Of a DNA stretch of 25,278 bases, positions 1 to 6,463 are shown piece after piece. Source of the stretch: Thalassiosira profunda (lineage: Eukaryota > Bacillariophyta > Thalassiosirophyceae > Thalassiosirales > Thalassiosiraceae). The position numbers and the translations under genes are program-made. The stretch's first letter is position 1, and every line of letters starts with the position of its first letter. The DNA is taken from positions 1 to 25,278 of the forward strand of contig JALLAP010000035.1 in the NCBI GenBank assembly GCA_036939355.1, in the 5' to 3' direction. The notes beneath the pieces were generated by a model, which saw only the letters and a list, made by a program, of their open reading frames with translations, was not told the origin of the DNA and did not search any database.

Positions 1-45
1 ATGTGATTTAGAGGGAGCTGACCTCATTTTTGGGGTGCGCCCAGA

Positions 46-1155
46 CTAGACGATACTCACCGATTCTTCTCCTGCACGACCAAATCTAGCCATTTCCCCT
101 TGCAATGCAAAACGCCACAAGAACCGAATAATGTGGAGCTCGTTGCGGTCATGGTTTAGTGCGGCGGGTCGGATTCCGTGGTGGTTCGTCTCGATGATTC
201 CCGTGACCTGACGTGGAGTAATATCCTCAAACGAAGGCTCAATGGCCCCCACCCGTATCTGTCCTGCTGCAAATGCGGCGGCAATAGCATGTGCATCGGG
301 GGGGCCCGCCGCTGCATTCGCAGGGGCCGCATTTGCCACCGGCCTGAAGACTCCGCGGCGGGGGGCAGGAGCTGCGCCCTCGGGGGCGTTGGGAGCCTCC
401 CCCTCCCCCCCACCGCCGGCACGGGCCGCGTCGGCACGGCCGCCCGCCGGCTCTTGCGCTCCCATACCGAAGCGGTCCCCCCGCACACCAAGGCTGTCCC
501 GATTGGAGCGGCGAGGGGGCGCTGGGCGTTGGGGACTCCCTGCATCGTCCTCACGTTCACGGACGCGTTCTTGGGGAGCCGCCACAGCGACGGCGGCGGC
601 GGGGGCGGCTTGGTCTTGCTGGGCTGGGAGGGCAGCTGGAGGGGCGGCTGGGAGGGCAGCTGGAGGAGCGGCTGGAGGGGCGGCTGGCGGGCCAGCCAGC
701 CGCCTGGCCTCGGCCGCGATTATCATGCCGCGGTGGTCAGCCCTCATCCTGTTGGCAGCGGCAACGAGTTCAGTGTGATTCATACCCCCAGTGCCAAAGA
801 TGCCACGTCCGCGCAGGAGCTCGCGAAGGTCGTCGGGATTGTGGTCCCGGCCGTACCGTCCTGCGCCTCCAACTGGCGGCAGCGGCTCCCACCTCTGTTC
901 CTCGGGGGGAGCTGAGCTGCTGGAGGAAGAGGACCCAGACGATGACGATCCCGACGACGAGGATCCCGACGACGAGGATCCCGACGACGAGGACGAGGAA
1001 GAGGAGGACGAGCCACCGCCACCCCCGCCGTGGACGGGCACCTGGGCGTTGGCGTCACCGGCGCCGGAGGAGTCGTCTCCTTCTCCGCGTTCCGGAACGC
1101 TGGTCGAAAGGGCGTTCAAATCGAACGGATCGGCGTTGTTGTTGGGTTGATTCAT
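46..1155 (-). CDS. Low-complexity Ser/Ala/Pro-rich protein, N-terminal part (gene continues past left edge)
   Basis: I do not recognise this protein. The first ATG in frame is at 1155; the frame is open upstream to 1347 but without an ATG. The product begins MNQPNNNADPF, then has a Gly run, a long Ser tract broken by single Gly residues, a short segment reminiscent of a SAP motif (DDLRELLRGRG...MNHTELVAAAN), Ala/Pro repeats and an Arg/Glu-rich stretch. It is probably mostly disordered. The apparent stop at 46-48 is likely intronic: on the minus strand the coding sequence reads into GTGAGT (complement of 55-60), a consensus splice donor used four times elsewhere in this window. The exon would then be 61-1155, 365 codons, ending in phase 0, with the next exon outside the window. 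The ATG faces gene 2 with about 195 bp between them. Expression and function are unknown. Confidence 0.6.
   Translation of the reverse strand: MNQPNNNADPFDLNALSTSVPERGEGDDSSGAGDANAQVPVHGGGGGGSSSSSSSSSSGSSSSGSSSSGSSSSGSSSSSSSAPPEEQRWEPLPPVGGAGRYGRDHNPDDLRELLRGRGIFGTGGMNHTELVAAANRMRADHRGMIIAAEARRLAGPPAAPPAAPPAALPAAPPAALPAQQDQAAPAAAVAVAAPQERVREREDDAGSPQRPAPPRRSNRDSLGVRGDRFGMGAQEPAGGRADAARAGGGGEGEAPNAPEGAAPAPRRGVFRPVANAAPANAAAGPPDAHAIAAAFAAGQIRVGAIEPSFEDITPRQVTGIIETNHHGIRPAALNHDRNELHIIRFLWRFALQGEMARFGRAGEESVSIV
622..693. repeat. 24-bp tandem repeat coding for Ala/Pro
   Basis: Two nearly identical 24-bp units (622-645 and 646-669, differing at one base near the end of the second) are followed by shorter degenerate copies to about 693. 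On the minus strand they encode the PPAAPPAALPAA stretch of the gene 1 protein. This looks like replication-slippage expansion within coding sequence. Confidence 0.8.
947..991. repeat. 15-bp tandem repeat coding for Ser4-Gly
   Basis: Three perfect 15-bp units (947-961, 962-976, 977-991) of gatcccgacgacgag lie within a longer imperfect tract. On the minus strand they encode the repeated Ser-Ser-Ser-Ser-Gly of the gene 1 protein. The length is likely polymorphic between strains. Confidence 0.9.
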
Positions 1156-1349
1156 GGTGGTGGTAGTAAATGATGCGGCCTTCTCGGGCTTGGTCGTCGT
1201 GGGGCTCGACGAGGGTGTGTTGGCGTTGTTGCGCTTGAATTGATCTACAGCAAGTATAACTACGAGTAAGCCGACTTGTACAGTTAGTCGCCCATGGCGT
1301 AGGCCACGTCTTTCAGATAGTGCACGCCGAAGTTCCTGCAGCTTCAACT

Positions 1350-1864
1350 ATGGCTATACGGATGCTCTTCGGTGCACTGCCAAAAAGCAAAGAAACTGGC
1401 AAAAGGAGGACTGTCAAGCGGGCCTTCGAGGTAGCCCATCACGGTGGCTACCTCTATAGCTCGTACTCGACAGGAGCAGGAAATCCGATTGGCAAGCCAA
1501 TCTGCCGCATCCGCAAGTCAACCGAGAACAGCGATGTCTGGGGCATCACCGCTGAAGGAAAGAAACATCTAGGTTTCAACGCGAAGGGTGAGAGGATGGA
1601 GTAGTCGATACCCCGCCTCTCCACTCAACAACAACAAACAAAAACAGGATTTTATAAAATCCACCCAACAGCAAAGGAAAGAAAACAATCGTTCTCGCAG
1701 GAAAGTGTCGCGACAGCCTGTACACGATTCCGATACTGAGAAGAAATGAGATTGGGATTCCTGTGAGGCTGGCTGCCGAGGATGAAGAGGAGAATGTTGA
1801 TTTGAAGCAGGAGTGGGATGTGGACGAGGGGGGCAAGGGCAAGGAGGAGAAGGAGGAGGAATGA
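1350..1864 (+). CDS. Small basic two-exon protein, unknown function
   Basis: I do not recognise this protein. Exon 1 would run 1350-1587 from an ATG at 1350. Its frame hits a stop at 1602, but just before that lies GTGAGA (1588-1593), a good donor. An acceptor ending GCAAAG at 1676 restores an open frame that runs to TGA at 1862-1864. The inferred intron is 89 nt, the size of others in the window. The joined product is about 141 residues. It has a Lys/Arg-rich first half with aromatic and Gly residues (HHGGYLYSSYS), then a stretch TIVLAGKCRDSLYTIPILRR, and a Glu/Lys-rich acidic tail. The continuity of sequence character across the junction supports the splice, but no transcript was seen. An upstream exon is possible, since TTTCAG lies at 1311-1316. 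Its 3' end converges on gene 3. Confidence 0.5.
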
Positions 1865-1966
1865 GCATCATCTCTCGAGTTGCAATTTGATACAAACTCA
1901 GTGCCTAGTTGGTAGTAGACGACTGATGGAAGGTATCCTGTTTGTTGCTTCTGCTTGTTTGGCAAT

Positions 1967-2722
1967 TTACTTCTTGCCTATTTGGACGGTCGGTCGACGG
2001 AAGATTTGTTTGACCCCCTCCCATGGAGCAATGTCCCAACTTTCCACATGAGACGTGATCAGGTTTGTTTCCGCATCGATCGAATAAGCCACGCCCCACG
2101 GCCACGCCAGCACGGGCTTCCACGGTAACCCCAGCTCCAGCTTCACCATGACCTTGGTGTTTACCTTCGCTCCGCCTTCCCCCACATCGTATTTGAGCAT
2201 CTTTGCATCGTAAGCGGTAATGAACGATCCCAGGTTTTGCAGGTTGTCGATAAACCGATCCCGGCCGTCAAATGAGACAAAGGGGTCTGCAAAAGTGCAT
2301 TGCTCATCGTAAATCAACCTGTCTACCTCTCCCGATAAAAAGTAAGACCTGTCGTTGTCGAGTTGGATGCGTTGCAATGTTTCGTCCAACGACGACGGTG
2401 CTTTAGTGAGATCGATGGAGCCGACAGTTGGACTGACTGCAACTGCATTCTTGCCGCCAAACGCCTTCCCGAATGCCTCGACGGCATACCAGGAAGCTAG
2501 TTCCAGCGGATTCTTCGTTTGCCCGTCCTTTGTGGACGGGGCAGCGCCCTCGTCCTGCTCGACGGCGCAGAGCGGAGGGAGGGTGCACCGACGCAGGCGC
2601 AAGGACTTTCTGTCCGGGCGCGACGATAGCGCCACCGGCCGCAGGCTGAACGATGCACATCCCGAAGCGCCCGCGAGCGCCAGGAGGACCACAAACAACA
2701 TGGCGGTTGCTCCACAATGCAT
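1967..2722 (-). CDS. Plastid-targeted DUF2358 / SnoaL-like (NTF2-fold) protein
   Basis: The first true ATG is at 2722, giving 251 residues; the frame is open further upstream but without an ATG. Residues 8-24 form a hydrophobic signal peptide (MLFVVLLALAGASGCAS) followed by Phe25 and a basic, Ser-rich transit region (SLRPVALSSRPDRKSLRLRR). This is the bipartite layout of plastid proteins in algae with secondary plastids. The mature part, about residues 115-235, resembles DUF2358: an LIYDEQCTFADPFVSFDGRDRF stretch, then GSFITAYDAKML and a C-terminal beta-rich part with LELGLPWKPVLAWPWGVAYSID. DUF2358 proteins occur in plants and cyanobacteria and adopt the NTF2/SnoaL fold; their biochemical role is not established, so none is assigned. 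It is divergently paired with gene 4 and convergent with gene 2. Confidence 0.8.
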   Translation of the reverse strand: MHCGATAMLFVVLLALAGASGCASFSLRPVALSSRPDRKSLRLRRCTLPPLCAVEQDEGAAPSTKDGQTKNPLELASWYAVEAFGKAFGGKNAVAVSPTVGSIDLTKAPSSLDETLQRIQLDNDRSYFLSGEVDRLIYDEQCTFADPFVSFDGRDRFIDNLQNLGSFITAYDAKMLKYDVGEGGAKVNTKVMVKLELGLPWKPVLAWPWGVAYSIDAETNLITSHVESWDIAPWEGVKQIFRRPTVQIGKK

Positions 2723-3105
2723 CGGAAGGGAGAAGGGAGGGCGGGTGCAGGGGTGCAACCTTGTCCCTACTTCGGTGGAAAGAATAGAGCTTGCTTAATC
2801 TGACATCTAATCCAACACCAATTGTTGAGCTGACGTAACTTTTGCCGAAATGAACTGAAGCACAGCTGCCGCGGTTAAGGCTCCCTGCACCCGAAGAAAA
2901 CTGTGCATGCAACAACTAACCCCCAGCCAAACACCCCGGCCGACCCCGCCGCATCAAGCCCGGCGAGCTATTGGAGCCCAGCGGCCAAGCATTGCGCGTC
3001 TGTTTCGCCACGCACCTTTCACGCCTAGTGGGTGCGTTGTCAGCTGTTCCAGGCACGCCGTACAATACCCAATACAATATAAATAGCAAACATCAAAACA
3101 ACATC
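2723..3105. promoter_or_regulatory. Divergent intergenic region between DUF2358 gene and LRR gene
   Basis: This 383-bp gap separates two outward-facing genes and must hold both promoters and leaders. The one motif worth noting is TGACGTAA at 2831-2838, a bZIP/CRE-type half site. TGACGT elements are known CO2/cAMP-response sites in diatoms, but a single copy is weak evidence. The 40 bp before the LRR ATG are A-rich. No RNA gene or missed coding frame was recognised. Confidence 0.45.
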
Positions 3106-4596
3106 ATGTGGACGAGTGGAGACGAGTGGTCGTATGATGCGAGGCAGCGATGGAAATGTCGCGAGCTAGACGACAGGGCCCGTTCTCTTCTTGAGAGCAA
3201 TGCCCCCGAAATCAAATTCCTTCATCTGGCCTGGAACAACTTCGGCACTGGCAGTAAATCGGAGTGGGGGGACGTCGGCTGCGCAATTGCAGAACATACT
3301 CATTTGAAGCGGTTGGAAATCACGGGGGACCGCGGCGCTGTCGCAATCAAGGACGATTGCATGGACCGATTCGCAGCCTTCTGTAGAGGGGTTGCGCGCA
3401 ATGAGTCAATTGAAGAAATTTGCATCGAAAGCGGAGATTACTGTTGGCCAGGCCCTTTGCCTAGCCCATTGATCCAACAAATCGTGCGTCTTCTTCAACG
3501 ATGTGGCTCGCTTGTGGAAGTCCAGATTTCCCTTCGGTTCAGCCTTGACGATGATGCTGTGGCGGGACAACTCTTGCCTGTATTGAGGGACCGAAAGCTG
3601 GTCAGACTCTCGCTGGCGGAATGCACCAGCAGATGGCTCTGCATCAACAACGAGTTTTCATCTCTAAGGGAGCTTCAACTCACAGAGACCGGGATTGACG
3701 ATGCCGGGGCTCTCGTATTGAGGGATGCTTTGGGCGCTTGCACATCACTGGAGACACTCGATCTCAGTCTCTGCTCCTGTATCACAGGACCGGGATGGGG
3801 GGCTTTCTTCGATGGTCTACAATGCCCTGGTGTCAAGACGCTTTTCCTCCAAAACGTCGCCAACCTACTGGGCGACGAAGCTGGTTGTTTGGCAACGACC
3901 CTCTCCAATAATGAGGCACTCGAGACTCTCGATTTCGGTACGAACCATATGCAATTGCGTGGGTGGCGCGCATTCTTTGATAACCTGCGGGGGTCATCAC
4001 TTGAAACTCTTGACGTCGACAGTGGCTACGTCGTCGATGACGATTGGCTTGAGGAAATTGGTCCTATGTGGGATGAAGAGGAATGGGAAATTGCATCAAG
4101 CGAAATATCACAGGCGCTGATCGGCTGCCTCTCAACCAACAACGCGCTGAGAACTCTCAATGTTCGTCACTTTCGGATCAGTGCCAATGGATGGTCCACC
4201 CTATGCGCGGGCACCTCCAGCTTGATTCTCAACCACGAAAGCTTCGACGCAGTGCTCTCCTCCAATCACTGCTTGGGATGTATCTACGATGATTTTGCAT
4301 CTGACCCTCGTAGCAATCGGCTCCCAGATGAGCTACGTGGTTTGTTGCAATTGAATCAGAGCAGCAATACGACGGAAGTTGTGCGGAAGAAGATTCTCCG
4401 ATATTACAACCGGGGAAGTCCCAGCGTTGACGACTTCGTTGATCTGGAGTGGGTAGAAGTCATGCCACATGCGATCGCAACTGCAGGCAGCGAGCCTGTC
4501 GGCATCACGCTCATGTATAGGCTGATTCGGCAGTTGCCATTTTTGTTGAGTCAGAAAACAACATCCATTGTGGGGAAAAGGAAAAGGAGGCGCTGA
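3106..4596 (+). CDS. Leucine-rich-repeat (RNI-type) protein
   Basis: The first ATG is at 3106, giving 496 residues; 45 in-frame codons upstream have no ATG. The product shows repeated LRR cores of ribonuclease-inhibitor type: IKFLHLAWNNFG, LKRLEITGD, LRELQLTETGIDDAGALVLRDAL, LETLDLSLCSCITGPGW, VKTLFLQNVANLLGDEAG, LETLDFGTNHMQ, LETLDVDSGYV and LRTLNVRHFRISANGW. It has no signal peptide or membrane segment, so it is probably intracellular. The C-terminus (EVMPHAIATAG...GITLMYRLIRQLPFL) resembles the C-terminus of the LRR protein encoded at 19176-20967. It ends in a basic GKRKRRR that could act as a nuclear signal. RNI-type LRRs are protein-interaction scaffolds and the partner is unknown. The 3' end converges on gene 5 with 71 bp between stops. 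Confidence 0.8.
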   Translation: MWTSGDEWSYDARQRWKCRELDDRARSLLESNAPEIKFLHLAWNNFGTGSKSEWGDVGCAIAEHTHLKRLEITGDRGAVAIKDDCMDRFAAFCRGVARNESIEEICIESGDYCWPGPLPSPLIQQIVRLLQRCGSLVEVQISLRFSLDDDAVAGQLLPVLRDRKLVRLSLAECTSRWLCINNEFSSLRELQLTETGIDDAGALVLRDALGACTSLETLDLSLCSCITGPGWGAFFDGLQCPGVKTLFLQNVANLLGDEAGCLATTLSNNEALETLDFGTNHMQLRGWRAFFDNLRGSSLETLDVDSGYVVDDDWLEEIGPMWDEEEWEIASSEISQALIGCLSTNNALRTLNVRHFRISANGWSTLCAGTSSLILNHESFDAVLSSNHCLGCIYDDFASDPRSNRLPDELRGLLQLNQSSNTTEVVRKKILRYYNRGSPSVDDFVDLEWVEVMPHAIATAGSEPVGITLMYRLIRQLPFLLSQKTTSIVGKRKRRR

Positions 4597-4667
4597 ACAA
4601 CTATGTAGGGGTGGTAAGCTATTGTATTTGGTGGTCATCTTAACATAACGACCAGTCAAAAGAAGGT

Positions 4668-5969
4668 TCAATCAATGCATATAACCTCCTCAGGTTGCGA
4701 CGATGCTTGCGGGTTGGCTTTCACATTGCCAGGTTTGGCCGTCACACCATCATTCGTTGCTGTTCGATACATTGGAGCCAGCGTCTTGATTTCGATTGCG
4801 GGTTGGGCAGACAGGTCCGGCGGCAAGTACATATTCGCCCCTCCTCCTGCGCCCTTTCCGCCCGTCTTTGTATTGCTCAGAATGCTGTCTCGTTCAAGAT
4901 CAGTGGGCGCATCCTCCCCGCTCCCGGCCCTCCTCCCCTCTTCCCTTCTTTCCAAAAAGGCCTTCGCGTCTTCCGGCTGGAAGCAACCCTGCAACGCCAG
5001 CCCCCAGATCATCGAGTCGAAGTTGCGCGCGGGACGCCAATCCTCCACCTCCTCGCGGCAAGTAGGGCAACATGACTCTCCCAACTGGGTCGCGCACTCC
5101 TTGCAAAAGGGATGCAGGCACGGCAAAGCGAACGTCGATTGGACGAGGATGTCCATGCACATTGCACACGTGCACTCCCCAACAACCAATTCGTGCCCCC
5201 GAATGCGGACTTTCTCGAGGGGCGTCGGCTCGTCGTCGTCCTCCTTCGGGTTGGCCTTTTGCCTTTTGGCTTTTGGGCTCTTTGGAGCAGCGGTGGCGCC
5301 CGCCTTCTCGCTTTGCGATATACAGACTTGGTAGGCAAATCCCGTCGGGCCATAGAGAGATATGATCGCCCCATCTTTCAGGGGCGTCTCGCCGTCCCGC
5401 CCTAAAGGCTTGTCCACCTTGACGGCGTTGAGGTAGACGCAGTGCTTCCCCTTGGGCTTGCGCATGCCAAGAAACGCCGCAGCTGCAGGTTGTTTGACGC
5501 TCTTTTTCTGATCCCCGTTGTTCTTGCCAGTAGCTTCGCCTTTCTTTTCGTCCTCCTCCACAGTCTGGGCCCCAGGCGACGCCAGCAAATCCACCACGGG
5601 CGACTTCTTCCCCTTCTGCCTCGCCCGGGTCAGAGACACGTCGCACAACCCCCGTGAGAGGAACGACCATTTGATCAGCGTGGATGAATTTCGCCCCAAT
5701 GTAACGATTGCCGCGATGCTCCCGTCTTTATAGCTCTTGGCGTGCTGCACGAACCCTTCGTCGGTGCTGTCTCCGTCCTCCACATCCACCACATCCTCGC
5801 TCTCCGGGCACAATTTGAGGGTGATGGCGCGGCGCGGCTCGGACAGGTGAGGGAGGGCGTCGGGGCTGCCAACCCATTTGTTGAGGGCCGAGGGGGGCAC
5901 GCCCTTTTGTTCGATGCGGGCGCGGGCGTCCTCGGGAGGGAGGGGGACGAGGCGCAGCGTCGCCGTCAT
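4668..5969 (-). CDS. FHA and RING-finger protein, probable E3 ubiquitin ligase
   Basis: The ATG at 5969 gives 433 residues. Residues of about 48-217 resemble an FHA phosphopeptide-binding domain: LGRNSSTLIKWSFLSR, then an insert of about 55 residues rich in Lys/Glu/Ala, then GKHCVYLNAVKVDKPLGR and LKDGAIISLYG. A basic stretch KSPKAKRQK near 230 could be a nuclear signal. A C3HC4 RING lies at 268-304 (CAMC, PCLH, FCKEC, CPTC) and is complete. The protein ends in EEVICID, a hydrophobic core with acidic neighbours as in SUMO-interacting motifs. The FHA-then-RING order recalls CHFR and RNF8, E3 ligases acting at mitotic or DNA-damage checkpoints. Orthology is not shown. Substrates and function are inferred only from family. 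Confidence 0.8.
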   Translation of the reverse strand: MTATLRLVPLPPEDARARIEQKGVPPSALNKWVGSPDALPHLSEPRRAITLKLCPESEDVVDVEDGDSTDEGFVQHAKSYKDGSIAAIVTLGRNSSTLIKWSFLSRGLCDVSLTRARQKGKKSPVVDLLASPGAQTVEEDEKKGEATGKNNGDQKKSVKQPAAAAFLGMRKPKGKHCVYLNAVKVDKPLGRDGETPLKDGAIISLYGPTGFAYQVCISQSEKAGATAAPKSPKAKRQKANPKEDDDEPTPLEKVRIRGHELVVGECTCAMCMDILVQSTFALPCLHPFCKECATQLGESCCPTCREEVEDWRPARNFDSMIWGLALQGCFQPEDAKAFLERREEGRRAGSGEDAPTDLERDSILSNTKTGGKGAGGGANMYLPPDLSAQPAIEIKTLAPMYRTATNDGVTAKPGNVKANPQASSQPEEVICID

Positions 5970-6463
5970 TTGCACTGCACCTACAATACGGTTGCATGCA
6001 CCGTTTATAACCTCTCGCCCTGCGCGGTGCAATTGAGCAACTTCACCGCTTCCTTTTCTCTCGGCCGCTTATTCCCTTGCGGCCGCGGCAAAAGTGAACG
6101 CCTTCGGTCGTCCTTAGTCCTTCACCTCCCGCTGCATCCAGCACGTCCACCCGGCTTCCCCAGCACCGCCTTCACCGCTTGGGGACGGGTGCACCACTTC
6201 ATCTCTCTTCTCGCTCGGCAAAATGAACTCCAAAGCGGGTACGTACCTATAGTATCATCTACGTCGTACCATTTAGCGTAGGAAATAGTATTGATTTTGG
6301 AGGTTTCTCGTATGTAGAAACGATACCAGGAAATGCGTAGAATTCACGGCCAACCAAACTCCTCTTTGCAAATCGCGGCCTCGCGCGCGGGCGACTTCCC
6401 CCTCCTAACATAAATCCGCCGCTTCCATATATCCGCCGCTTCTGCCAGCACCAAGGCCTGAGC
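5970..6463. promoter_or_regulatory. Divergent intergenic region between FHA-RING and NOM1-like genes
   Basis: This 494-bp gap between outward-facing genes holds two promoters and 5' leaders. A short imperfect duplication (tccgccgcttc, twice) lies at about 6415-6441, just before the NOM1-like ATG. At 6223 an ATG is followed after 16 nt by GTACGT, which looks like a first mini-exon with a donor, but no acceptor was found that joins it in frame to anything (see rejected items). No RNA gene was recognised. Confidence 0.35.

Noticed and set aside
178..915. Long plus-strand open frames opposite gene 1
   Set aside because: They are antisense shadows of GC-rich tandem repeats; composition is repeat-driven and the minus frame has the splice donor and a sensible ATG.
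1156..1347. Upstream extension of gene 1 with a hydrophobic segment (LTVQVGLLVVILAV)
   Set aside because: The frame begins with TTG, not ATG, and runs into the start of gene 2; the first ATG is at 1155. The apparent membrane anchor is probably read-through of the leader.
3078..3085. TATAAATA as a TATA box for the LRR gene
   Set aside because: It lies only 28 bp before the ATG, so initiation at the normal distance would fall on the start codon. It is more likely part of an A-rich leader.
6223..6245. ATG mini-exon MNSKA followed by a GTACGT donor before the NOM1-like gene
   Set aside because: The exon would end in phase 1, and the acceptors checked do not join it in frame to the gene at 6464, whose own ATG is in good context.
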